From Clostridiaceae bacterium (GTDB lineage Bacteria; Bacillota; Clostridia; Clostridiales; Clostridiaceae): DNA of 42,684 bases. The DNA is taken from contig JACMJL010000086.1 in the NCBI GenBank assembly GCA_014380625.1, positions 1 to 42,684 of the forward strand, written 5' to 3'. Positions 1 to 7,856 of this stretch are shown here, piece by piece. A program made the position numbers and the translations under genes. Position 1 is the stretch's first letter; every line of letters starts with the position of its first letter. Under the pieces are notes generated by a model. That model worked only from the letters and a program-made list of their open reading frames with translations. It was not told the origin of the DNA and ran no database searches.

Positions 1-45
1 AAAAGAACCGTTAAAAATATTAAAACTATTTCTAACGGTTCTTTT
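1..45. terminator. Perfect inverted repeat, likely terminator of the gene left of the window
   Basis: Bases 1-13 (AAAAGAACCGTTA) pair perfectly with 33-45 around a 19-base loop. The arms are A-rich on the left and T-rich on the right, so the hairpin could stop transcription from either side. The gene it serves lies outside the window. Confidence 0.7.
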
Positions 46-590
46 AAAAATTTTATCCGCTTATCTTAATGACATTGGGCAATTGCCTTCTTTTTTTATT
101 AACATTTTATGGATAGATATAAATATAGTAATTACTAACTCATTGCAAGAAATTTGTCAATTGTAGTATAAATTACAAATCGATTTTGTCGCTAAAATTT
201 AATTTAGAATTAAATAAATCATAATCTATGTAGGTAATTAAAAAAGTATTGGAGGAAATTTCAACAAAATCGATTTGAAAAATTTGTATATTAAATATAT
301 TTGTCGTAAGGATAGACGTCGCTAAATTTATATTTTTAATTGGGAAAAGGTGTAATAACTAAAAATTATAAAAAATTTCGTTATATTGGTATTTTGCACT
401 TTAATTTTGGATTTATTTTTTATTCTAGTATAATTACAAAAAAATATTAACCCCGCTATGTAAAACTATATTTTTTTGTTTTGTACAAACTTAGTAGAGG
501 AGCATGTAGAAGATAAAAGTTTTTAGATCTATATAATTAATAACATATAAGTTAATTTATAGATAATTTGACCTTCTGTTTTGACGGATT
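46..590. other. AT-rich gene-free leader with scattered short repeats
   Basis: I see no credible gene here. The stretch has a 14-base inverted repeat (175-188 against 264-277, ACAAATCGATTTTG and its complement). It also has two of three copies of the nonamer GTCGCTAAA (188-196 and 318-326); the third is at 595-603 beside the downstream promoter. AGACGTCGCTAAAT occurs exactly at 314-327 and 591-604. These may be operator or recombination sites for the two genes that follow; that is inference. Confidence 0.5.
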
Positions 591-624
591 AGACGTCGCT
601 AAATATACATTTAGTATAATTCGG

Positions 625-653
625 TTGACAAGCGACAATAAATCGGGTATAAT
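625..653 (+). promoter_or_regulatory. Consensus sigma-A promoter of the HTH/recombinase cassette
   Basis: TTGACA at 625-630, a 17-base spacer, and TATAAT at 648-653: both hexamers match the consensus. Transcription would begin near 660, giving a very short leader with AAGAGGTGG about 10 bases before the ATG at 676. This supports the 676 start over the in-frame ATG at 568, which lies upstream of the promoter. A GTCGCTAAA copy sits about 20 bases upstream of the -35. Confidence 0.75.
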
Positions 654-675
654 TAGCAAGAGGTGGTCTTTTTTT

Positions 676-1446
676 ATGCAAAATAAATATGAGTCAATTA
701 CTTACAGCGATCAAGATAATAAAATATTAGACAATACAAAACTATCTAAGGAAGATTTTCTGTTAATTAAAGATATTAAAATTAGACTTAAGGAAAAAAG
801 TTTTTCGTCAGCAATAGAAGCTTTCTATAAATTCCATAAGAACAATTATTCTCCTTCAGACATAGGAGAAATATTTAAAGTTAGTTCACGTCAAATCCAA
901 AGAATATTTAAAGACATGGGAATAAATAGAGATAAGGTTGAGGCCCAACAAATTGTTGTAAGTAATCGTGATTATTCAGAAACAAGAAAAAACTATAAAA
1001 AGACAATTCTTGATGGACTCACAGATACTGAACTCACTGGCCCCTTTCTTCAACAATATATACGCCATGAAATAGATTTGTTTTTAGGTGAAATGCTACC
1101 TAAGTGTGAAATAATAGTTGGAATTAATTCTATGAATGTTTATAACAATGATAATGCGATACCCATAATAGTAATTAATAATAATTCTTTATATAAATAT
1201 ATAATTGATGTTAACGATACTGTATCTAATAAGTTAGAATCCGGAAAAAACCGAGATAAAAGCAATGATTCTAAAGCACACTATAAGGGTTACACTCTAT
1301 TTAGAATTAATACAAATGTATATTTAAGTTCAAGCGATAATCCGAAAATAAAATACGAAAAAGAAGTTAAGGATAAATTAATGGAAATAGTTAATCTAAT
1401 AGCTACTGAAGTCCTTAATAATAATTCATCTATTAGATTAGAATAA
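676..1446 (+). CDS. HTH protein with a possible restriction-endonuclease-like C-terminal domain
   Basis: I do not recognise this 256-residue protein with certainty. Residues about 59-82 (SPSDIGEIFKVSSRQIQRIF) form a clear helix-turn-helix of the AraC/resolvase kind. Residues about 160-212 run in the order IPIIVI, LYKYIIDV, NRD, then HYKGYTLFRI. This resembles the strand-helix-strand core of DUF559/Vsr-like nucleases (a beta-strand ending in an acidic residue, then RD, then G-(Y/W)-x-(V/L)-hydrophobic-R). Some expected acidic residues are replaced by Asn, so activity is uncertain. The start is set by the SD and by the promoter at 625-653. The stop is 33 bases before the recombinase gene, so the two probably form one transcript. 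The protein may act on nearby repeats or as a regulator. Gene is real: high confidence; domain reading: low to moderate. Confidence 0.65.
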   Translation: MQNKYESITYSDQDNKILDNTKLSKEDFLLIKDIKIRLKEKSFSSAIEAFYKFHKNNYSPSDIGEIFKVSSRQIQRIFKDMGINRDKVEAQQIVVSNRDYSETRKNYKKTILDGLTDTELTGPFLQQYIRHEIDLFLGEMLPKCEIIVGINSMNVYNNDNAIPIIVINNNSLYKYIIDVNDTVSNKLESGKNRDKSNDSKAHYKGYTLFRINTNVYLSSSDNPKIKYEKEVKDKLMEIVNLIATEVLNNNSSIRLE

Positions 1447-1479
1447 AAAAATAATTACATAAGAAGAAAGGAAATAGTT

Positions 1480-2463
1480 ATGCGATATGACATTGTAACC
1501 TCAAATAGCGACGTTACTCCAGAAAGGTTAATAGAATTTTTAAATTATCTATCTGTAATCAGAGGAAAATCAAGTAATACAGTTGCAGGCTATAAAATAG
1601 AGATAACACTTTTTTTTAGATTCATAAAACTCTATAAAGGATTATGTCCTAAAAACATTCAATTTGAGGATATAATAATAAATGATATTCAGGACGACTT
1701 TATTAAACATATAAAATTAGCTGATTTTTATGCTTTTTTGTCCTTTGCAGAAAAGCAAAGAAACAATAGTGCTTATGCCAGAGCAAGAAAAGTAGCCGCT
1801 TTAAAATCTTTTTTTAAGTATCTTTATACAAGAGCAAAAGTTATAAATGAGAATCCAACCTCAGACCTGGAAACTCCTAAAATTAATAAAAGGAACCCAG
1901 TTTACTTAACTCTTGACGAGAGTAAAAACTTGCTAAATTCTGTAGATGGTACGTACAAGCATTCCAAAAGAGATTTTTGCATTATAACTTTATTTTTAAA
2001 TTGTGGCTTAAGACTTTCTGAATTATGTAGTATTCAAATCTCGAAAATTAAGGAAGATACGCTTACAATAATCGGTAAAGGTAATAAAGAACGTACTGTT
2101 TATCTAAATAAGTCTTGTTTACGAGCTATTTCTCAGTACATGGATGAAAGAAATTTAATGGAAATACTGACCACTCATAAAGATTCACTTTTTATAAGTG
2201 AAAGGAAATGTGAAATAAATAAACGTACTGTGGAAAGACTAATAAAAAAATATATTGGCGAAGCAGGACTTGATAAGGAAAAATACACGCCCCATAAATT
2301 AAGGCATACTGCAGCAACTTTGATGTATAAATACGGTAATGTAGATATTATAAGCCTTCAAAAAATACTTGGGCATGAAAATATTTCAACCACTCAAATT
2401 TATACCCATGTAGATGATGAGAAACTTAGAGAGGCTGTTAATTCTAATCCTCTCAATGAATAA
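1480..2463 (+). CDS. Tyrosine recombinase/integrase, XerC/XerD type
   Basis: This 327-residue site-specific recombinase has the usual two parts: an N-terminal SAM-like core-binding domain (about 15-120) and a C-terminal catalytic domain (about 140-320). The catalytic set is complete: R178 in the GLRLSEL motif, K200 in the beta-hairpin IIGKGNKER, H272 and R275 in HKLRHT, H299 in LGHE and the nucleophile Y308. The family joins DNA strands through a covalent 3'-phosphotyrosine intermediate. SD AAGGAA precedes the ATG. Its partner is the HTH gene 33 bases upstream. It is not in an evident prophage, and dif-resolving XerC/D genes are usually elsewhere, so a specialised role (integration, inversion or element resolution) is possible. 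Confidence 0.9.
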   Translation: MRYDIVTSNSDVTPERLIEFLNYLSVIRGKSSNTVAGYKIEITLFFRFIKLYKGLCPKNIQFEDIIINDIQDDFIKHIKLADFYAFLSFAEKQRNNSAYARARKVAALKSFFKYLYTRAKVINENPTSDLETPKINKRNPVYLTLDESKNLLNSVDGTYKHSKRDFCIITLFLNCGLRLSELCSIQISKIKEDTLTIIGKGNKERTVYLNKSCLRAISQYMDERNLMEILTTHKDSLFISERKCEINKRTVERLIKKYIGEAGLDKEKYTPHKLRHTAATLMYKYGNVDIISLQKILGHENISTTQIYTHVDDEKLREAVNSNPLNE

Positions 2464-2550
2464 AGGGAGTTTCTTATTTTCTTTCACCTCCCTAAAGGAA
2501 AATGAATTAATGGACCTTAGAATAATTTTGCTTATTGTTCTGCAATAATG

Positions 2551-2564
2551 CGAACGTATGTTCC
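2551..2564. promoter_or_regulatory. LexA/SOS-type box, orphan position
   Basis: CGAACGTATGTTCC has the GAAC-N4-GTTC core of Gram-positive LexA boxes (Bacillus consensus CGAAC-N4-GTTCG). It lies between the recombinase stop and the convergent end of the Cys-rich gene, so no gene obviously starts under it. It is followed by the palindrome GAGGCCTC (2565-2572). Confidence 0.5.
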
Positions 2565-2598
2565 GAGGCCTCATTAATGCCATTTTCATATCACTTAT

Positions 2599-2961
2599 TT
2601 ATTTTTTCTTTAGGATTAATCCGGGATATTCTTCTGTATAGGATAATTTTTCAGAGTTACCCCCTATTTTTAAATCCTCTATAATATCTCCAAGTCCTGC
2701 TATATCATCAATAAGCTCAAAATCAGCAGTTTCCTCTTCGGGAAGTATCTCCTCTTCAATTACTGGAATTGCTTGATCTACTTCCATTTCTTCTACTTCA
2801 TCTATTATTTCATCAATTTCAACTTCTTTCATATCTACCCCTGCTGTTTCAAGGCATATACCACAATTATCGCATTTTTTATTTCTATTTAAATCGCATA
2901 TCATGCATTCTCCACATTCATTACAGGTTTTTTTCGAATCAAAAATACACATTTTATTCAT
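2599..2961 (-). CDS. Small acidic protein with a Cys-rich, metal-binding-like N-terminus
   Basis: A 120-residue protein I cannot name. The first 40 residues hold eight or more cysteines, including a C-x2-C-x2-C-x2-C run (CNECGECMIC) and a C-x2-C-x2-C run (CDNCGIC). This pattern suits a zinc ribbon or Fe-S cluster. Residues about 45-100 are strongly acidic (many Glu and Asp) and probably disordered, and a short basic tail ends the protein. The ATG at 2961 follows AAGAGGTG at good distance; a GTG two codons earlier overlaps the SD and is less likely. It is divergent from lexA and has its own promoter. It could bind another protein or a nucleic acid; no function can be read. Confidence 0.8.
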   Translation of the reverse strand: MNKMCIFDSKKTCNECGECMICDLNRNKKCDNCGICLETAGVDMKEVEIDEIIDEVEEMEVDQAIPVIEEEILPEEETADFELIDDIAGLGDIIEDLKIGGNSEKLSYTEEYPGLILKKK

Positions 2962-2994
2962 ACGCACACCTCTTCCGTTATTTATTACTGTACG

Positions 2995-3023
2995 ATTATA
3001 GCAAACTACCTTGAAACTATCAA
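2995..3023 (-). promoter_or_regulatory. Promoter of the Cys-rich gene
   Basis: On the minus strand TTGATA (3018-3023), a 17-base spacer and TATAAT (2995-3000) stand about 35 bases upstream of the ATG. Confidence 0.65.
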
Positions 3024-3100
3024 CCTAAAAATAACTATTTTATCAAATATTTATTTATAAAGTGAATAAAAATCTCCAAAGTGGCAATAAATATAAGTAA

Positions 3101-3139
3101 GAACATAAGTTTGATTTTAATCAAAAAATGTGATAAAAT
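3101..3139 (+). promoter_or_regulatory. lexA promoter with overlapping LexA-like box
   Basis: TTGATT (3111-3116), 17 bases, TAAAAT (3134-3139). GAACATAAGTTT at 3101-3112 matches GAAC-N4-GTTC except for the last base and touches the -35. This is the position expected for LexA autorepression. Confidence 0.6.
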
Positions 3140-3167
3140 AGGTTATTAGAATGTGAGGTGCTTTTGC

Positions 3168-3776
3168 ATGGTTGAACATAAACCAAAGAAACAAATGGAA
3201 ATCTATGACTTTATAAAAAAACAAGTGCATGATAAGGGTTATCCCCCTTCAGTAAGAGAAATCTGTATTGGTGTTGGGCTTAGTTCCACTTCTACTGTTC
3301 ATGGCCATCTTTCTAGGCTAGAGAAAAAGGGTTTTATTAAAAGAGATCCTACTAAACCTAGAACTATTGAGATCTTGGGCGATGATTCATCAAGAAAAGA
3401 AATGATTAATATTCCTATTATAGGAAAAGTTACTGCTGGAATGCCAATTTTAGCTGTAGAAAACATTGAAGATACTTTCCCCTTACCTATTGAATATATT
3501 CATAGTAATAATGAATTATTTATGTTAAGGGTTTCAGGAGAAAGTATGATTGATGCAGGCATTATGGATGGAGATTTAGCAATAATTGAACAAACCTCCA
3601 TAGCATCAAATGGGGAAATTGTAGTTGCCCTCATTGGCGAAGAAGCAACAATAAAAAGATTTTTTAAAGAAAAAGGTCACTACCGACTTCAACCTGAGAA
3701 TAAAACTATGGACCCTATAATTGTTCCTCATTGTACAATTATAGGAAAGTTAGCTGGTCTTTATAGGAAATATTAA
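3168..3776 (+). CDS. lexA: SOS repressor LexA
   Basis: This 202-residue LexA represses the SOS regulon and cleaves itself when RecA filaments form on damaged DNA. A winged HTH fills residues about 1-65 (PPSVREIC...[17 protein letters not shown]). The Ala90-Gly91 cleavage site is in KVTAGMP, and the Ser126/Lys163 dyad is in GESM and ATIKRF. The ATG at 3168 is chosen because GAGGTG lies 8 bases upstream; an in-frame GTG at 3153 precedes that SD. A LexA-like box overlaps its promoter. It is transcribed alone, divergent from the Cys-rich gene and convergent with the PLP-enzyme operon. Confidence 0.95.
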   Translation: MVEHKPKKQMEIYDFIKKQVHDKGYPPSVREICIGVGLSSTSTVHGHLSRLEKKGFIKRDPTKPRTIEILGDDSSRKEMINIPIIGKVTAGMPILAVENIEDTFPLPIEYIHSNNELFMLRVSGESMIDAGIMDGDLAIIEQTSIASNGEIVVALIGEEATIKRFFKEKGHYRLQPENKTMDPIIVPHCTIIGKLAGLYRKY

Positions 3777-3805
3777 AGGAATGACTTATATCATTCCTTT
3801 TTTTA
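3775..3805 (+). terminator. lexA terminator
   Basis: AAAGGAATGA (3775-3784) pairs with TCATTCCTTT (3791-3800), six-base loop, followed by a T run. It overlaps the lexA stop codon and can also insulate the convergent operon. Confidence 0.85.
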
Positions 3806-3832
3806 TAATCTAAAATATTTTATTTTGTCTGC

Positions 3833-5116
3833 TTACTGTTTCAATATTTTTGCTAATGCTATAAGAACTCCAATTTTTACGTGATCGAAGGTAAGTCCCC
3901 CTTGAAGATAAGCGATATAAGGCTCCCTTATTGGTGCATCAGCTGAAAGTTCTATAGATGCACCTTGAATAAAGGCTCCTGCAGCCATTATAACCTGATC
4001 CGTATAGCCTGGCATATCCCAAGGCTCACATTCAAGGAAAGAATCAATAGGTGAACCATGTTGAATACCCTTGCAGAAATTAATCAATTTTTCTTTATCA
4101 TTAAACTTGATAGCTTGAATTATATCACTTCTTTTATCTGTATATTTAGGTAAAACTTCAAACCCTGCTAATTCCATTATTCTTGAGCAAAAAACCGCTC
4201 CTTTTACAGCCTCCATTGTAACATGGGGAGCTAAGAATAGACCCTGGTAAAAAGATCTCATTACTCCAAAAGTTGAACCACATTCCCCTCCTATTCCAGG
4301 AATAGTAAGTCTAAAAGCAGCCTGTTCAACATATTCTGCCTTTCCAGCAATATATCCACCAGTTGGAGCAATTCCCCCACCTATATTTTTTATCAATGAT
4401 CCAGCGATTAAATCAGCGCCAACATCTGTAGGCTCTAAAGTCTCTACAAATTCCCCATAACAATTATCTACAAAACAAATGGCTTTTCCGCTAATAGCCT
4501 TAACCTTAGTTACGACATCAGAGATTTCCAAAACTGTCATAGCTTTTCTCCAACCGTATCCAGTAGATCTCTGAATATGTACCATCTTAATACTACTATC
4601 AGACTTTAAGGTTTCCTCTACTAAAACACAATCTATTTTGCCATCTTTTAAATCTATTTGCTTATAATTTACTCCATACTCCTTTAAGGAGCCTATATTT
4701 TCTTTTCCGCTAATACCAATTATGTTATGTAAGGTATCATAGGGAGTTCCACAAACAGATAACAAGGTATCTCCTGGCCTTAAATTGCCAAATAAAGCAG
4801 CTCCTATTGCATGTGTACCATTTACGAAGTGAGGTCTTACTAGAGCACTTTCAGTGTTAAATACTCTGGCATAAACCTTATCTAAGGAGTCCCTTCCTAT
4901 ATCCCCATAGCCATAACCTGAGGAGTTGGTAAAATGTGCTTCACTTATTCTTTCCTTTTGAAGGGCATCTAATACTTTTAATTGGTTAAATTCCCTTATA
5001 TCATCATAGTAGTTAAATTCCTTTGTTACATCTATTATAGCTTTTTCATAGAGATTAAGGATATCCTCATTCACTCCATAAATTTTTTTCAATGCTTCTT
5101 TTGTTAGACTTATCAT
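3833..5116 (-). CDS. PLP-dependent methionine gamma-lyase-family protein (YnbB-like)
   Basis: A fold-type-I PLP enzyme of the COG4100 family, often labelled 'methionine gamma-lyase family' or 'aluminium resistance' protein; the true substrate is not settled. The protein has about 427 residues. The PLP lysine is K243 in GSLIKNIGGG, and an aspartate in FVDNCYGEF (D217) should contact the pyridine nitrogen. GYGYGDIGRD near residue 70 is typical of the family. The ATG at 5116 begins one base after the miaA stop; the ATG at 5128 sits directly on the AAAAGGA SD and is less likely. It is the last gene of the miaB-mutS-mutL-miaA operon, so translation is probably coupled to miaA. Confidence 0.85.
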   Translation of the reverse strand: MISLTKEALKKIYGVNEDILNLYEKAIIDVTKEFNYYDDIREFNQLKVLDALQKERISEAHFTNSSGYGYGDIGRDSLDKVYARVFNTESALVRPHFVNGTHAIGAALFGNLRPGDTLLSVCGTPYDTLHNIIGISGKENIGSLKEYGVNYKQIDLKDGKIDCVLVEETLKSDSSIKMVHIQRSTGYGWRKAMTVLEISDVVTKVKAISGKAICFVDNCYGEFVETLEPTDVGADLIAGSLIKNIGGGIAPTGGYIAGKAEYVEQAAFRLTIPGIGGECGSTFGVMRSFYQGLFLAPHVTMEAVKGAVFCSRIMELAGFEVLPKYTDKRSDIIQAIKFNDKEKLINFCKGIQHGSPIDSFLECEPWDMPGYTDQVIMAAGAFIQGASIELSADAPIREPYIAYLQGGLTFDHVKIGVLIALAKILKQ

Positions 5117-5117
5117 T

Positions 5118-6044
5118 TTAAAAACCATTCCTTTTCATAATTAATTCAAGTATTTTATCCTGGTCTCGAAACTCATCTTTATCTATCCACTGAACTAATT
5201 CATTTCTTCTAAACCAAGTTAATTGCCTTTTTGCATAATTTCTAGAACCTTGTTTTATGCTATCAACTGCAGCTTCTAATGTTGTATCCCCGTGAAGAAA
5301 GTCCAAAATTTCTTTATAACCAATACCCTTCATTGATTGTATTTCTGAAGTAAGTCCTCTCTCTTTAAGAAATTTAACTTCTTGAAGTAACCCCTTTTCC
5401 ATCATAGTATCTACTCTTTTATTTATCCTAGTATAAAGTGTTTCTCTATTCATAGTCAAAACAAAATAGTCTACATCGTAGGCTAAATCATAGGAGGCTT
5501 CAACCTTATAGTTACTAAAGGGTTTTCCTGTTAGTTTGAACACCTCTAAGGCCCTAATAACTCTTTTTAAATTATTATAATGTATATTCTCAAAGGATAT
5601 TGGATCTTTATCTCTTAACAGTTGGTGAACATATTGATTTCCTTCCTTTTGAGCCAGAACTTCAAGCTCTTCTCTATAGGAATCGTCTTTATGTGCCTCT
5701 GTAAAACTGTAATTGCGGATCAGAGAGTCAATATATAGCCCTGTGCCACCTACAAGCATAGGTAACTTTCCTCTAGATATAATGTCTTCTATTATACCTG
5801 TAGCCCTAGACTTAAAATCAGCCACAGTAAAACTATCCTCTGGATCTAGTATGTCTATCATATGATGCGTGATGCCTTGCATTTCTTCAATAGATATCTT
5901 ACCTGAACCTATATCCATGTATTTGTAAATTTGCATTGAATCCGCTGAGATTATTTCTCCGTTTAGCTTTTTAGCAAGCTCTATGGAAACTTCTGTTTTA
6001 CCTACTCCTGTAGGTCCACTTAAAATCAATATTCTTTTCATCAT
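5118..6044 (-). CDS. miaA: tRNA dimethylallyltransferase MiaA
   Basis: MiaA transfers a dimethylallyl group to N6 of A37 in tRNAs reading UNN codons, making i6A, the substrate of MiaB encoded upstream in the same operon. The 308-residue protein has the P-loop GPTGVGKT (10-17), the ISADSMQIY motif that binds the target base, VGGTGLY, and the C-terminal KRQLTWFRR segment. Its ATG overlaps the mutL stop in an ATGA arrangement, so translation is likely coupled. Length is normal. Confidence 0.95.
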   Translation of the reverse strand: MMKRILILSGPTGVGKTEVSIELAKKLNGEIISADSMQIYKYMDIGSGKISIEEMQGITHHMIDILDPEDSFTVADFKSRATGIIEDIISRGKLPMLVGGTGLYIDSLIRNYSFTEAHKDDSYREELEVLAQKEGNQYVHQLLRDKDPISFENIHYNNLKRVIRALEVFKLTGKPFSNYKVEASYDLAYDVDYFVLTMNRETLYTRINKRVDTMMEKGLLQEVKFLKERGLTSEIQSMKGIGYKEILDFLHGDTTLEAAVDSIKQGSRNYAKRQLTWFRRNELVQWIDKDEFRDQDKILELIMKRNGF

Positions 6045-7837
6045 TGTATCCTCTTAAATTTCTTCTCCAATTCATTTACTGACATTTTAATAATAGTGGG
6101 TCTACCATGTGGACAGTTAAATGGATCTTCAATATAACTTAAATCCTCCAATAATCTTACCATCTCAACTTGAGAAAGTGGATCATTTCCTTTGATTGCT
6201 GCCTTACAAGCAATGGTGGCTATTTTATGATATTTAACATCTACCGTTAGCCCAGTTCCCATATTTTTTAAATTATCTATAATATTTAAAAATAAATTTT
6301 TCAAATCTGGTTTTCCTAAGATAATAGGAACTTCCCTAATAGTAATAGTTTCATCTCCGAAAACTTCGATACCGAAGCCAGTAGACGTAAACAACTCTTT
6401 ATTTTCAATATATGTGGAGAAATCCTCAGGAGATAATTCCATTACTGTTGGAATTATTAAAAGTTGTGACATCACCTGCATATTTTTAATTTGATTTCTG
6501 TACTTCTCGAAAAGTATTTTCTCATGGGCAGCATGTTGATCAATTAAAAATAATTCTTCCTTTGCTTCAGCTATAATATAAGTATTATGAAACTGTCCAA
6601 CTACTCTTAAACTTGGTAGCTTTCTTTCCAATGACTGAGTTTGTGTTGGGGTAGTAAGTTCTATCTTTTTCTCGAATACTGAATCTACACTACTTTCAAG
6701 GACTTTATAATTAAGTGGGCTATTTTCAAACTTTAAGTCAATTGGCATTTCTAATATCTCTATCTTTTCTTGAAGTAATTTCTCCTCTTCAGCCTTTTTT
6801 TCTAAAACATCAATAAAATCATCTTGCACTTCTTTAAAGGAATTTATTCTAGAATCTCGAAGTGCCTTATGAACTACATCAAAAACTGCTTTAAAAATAA
6901 CTCTTTCATCCTTAAACTTAATCTCAGACTTTGTTGGATGCACATTAACATCTATCATTTCTGGATATATATCTAAAAAAACTATGAAAAACGGAAATTT
7001 ATTTATCATTAAAAAAGATTTAAAAGCCGTTTCAATTGCAGTAGTTATAAGTTTGCTCTTAATATATCTTTTATTAACAAAAACACTTTGATTATTTCTA
7101 CTTCCCCTACTTAATTCAGCTGTACCGATAAATCCATACACAGAAAGTACATCACCATGTTCTTCAAAGTTTATTACATTCTCACAAGTATTTTTATCAT
7201 AAATAAATCGAATAGTATCCATCATGTTTTCACTTGCATAAGTAGTAACTAAATTTTTACCATTATTAAATAGTTTAAAAGAAATACGGTTATGTGCTAA
7301 TGCTAATCTAGTCACTATATCTGTTATAAGAGCACTTTCTCTTTGGGGAGACTTTAAAAACTTTTTCCTGGCAGGAACATTAAAAAAAAGATTATTAACT
7401 TCTATAGAGGATCCCACATTACAGCCTGTATCTTTTATATATTCTAAATTTCCACCCAATATTGATATTTCTTTACCGTACTCAAATTCAGCTGTTCTAC
7501 TTTTAAATACAGTATTAGATACAGAAGCAATACTAGGAAGTGCTTCGCCCCTAAAGCCCATAGTATTGATTGTGAAAACATCCTCAATGTCAGAAATTTT
7601 ACTTGTAGCGTGGGGCATAAAAGCAATTTTTATATCTTCAGGATGTACACCAATACCGTCATCTGTTATCTTGATGGACTGCTGACCACCTTCATATATC
7701 TCCACTATAATGTTTTTTGCTTTTGCATCAATACTATTTTCTATAAGCTCTTTAACAACAGAAAATGGTCGTTCAACAACTTCTCCCGCAGCAATTTTAT
7801 TAGCGGTATTATCATCTAAAATGTTTATTCTATTCAC
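6041..7837 (-). CDS. mutL: DNA mismatch repair endonuclease MutL
   Basis: MutL links MutS mismatch recognition to strand nicking. The N-terminal GHKL ATPase shows ENSIDAKA (33-40), DDGIG (59-63) and [10 protein letters not shown] (94-103). A linker (about 335-405) leads to the C-terminal dimerisation/nuclease domain with [12 protein letters not shown] (433-444), the metal-binding DQHA-x2-E-x4-E motif of organisms without MutH, plus ACKAAIK and CPHGRPT. The 598-residue length is usual. The start is GTG at 7837 after AAGGAG with 5 bases between. Nineteen bases separate it from mutS upstream; its stop overlaps miaA. Confidence 0.95.
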   Translation of the reverse strand: MNRINILDDNTANKIAAGEVVERPFSVVKELIENSIDAKAKNIIVEIYEGGQQSIKITDDGIGVHPEDIKIAFMPHATSKISDIEDVFTINTMGFRGEALPSIASVSNTVFKSRTAEFEYGKEISILGGNLEYIKDTGCNVGSSIEVNNLFFNVPARKKFLKSPQRESALITDIVTRLALAHNRISFKLFNNGKNLVTTYASENMMDTIRFIYDKNTCENVINFEEHGDVLSVYGFIGTAELSRGSRNNQSVFVNKRYIKSKLITTAIETAFKSFLMINKFPFFIVFLDIYPEMIDVNVHPTKSEIKFKDERVIFKAVFDVVHKALRDSRINSFKEVQDDFIDVLEKKAEEEKLLQEKIEILEMPIDLKFENSPLNYKVLESSVDSVFEKKIELTTPTQTQSLERKLPSLRVVGQFHNTYIIAEAKEELFLIDQHAAHEKILFEKYRNQIKNMQVMSQLLIIPTVMELSPEDFSTYIENKELFTSTGFGIEVFGDETITIREVPIILGKPDLKNLFLNIIDNLKNMGTGLTVDVKYHKIATIACKAAIKGNDPLSQVEMVRLLEDLSYIEDPFNCPHGRPTIIKMSVNELEKKFKRIQ

Positions 7838-7856
7838 AATGTCTCCTTACACAAAA

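Noticed and set aside
2464..2493. AGGGAG/CTCCCT after the recombinase as its terminator
   Set aside because: Only six pairs, wide loop and no T run.
2386..2589. 67-codon minus-strand ORF over the recombinase 3' end, with the LexA box inside
   Set aside because: It mostly mirrors the recombinase coding strand, has no SD, and the LexA box would lie within the coding region. I keep only the box.
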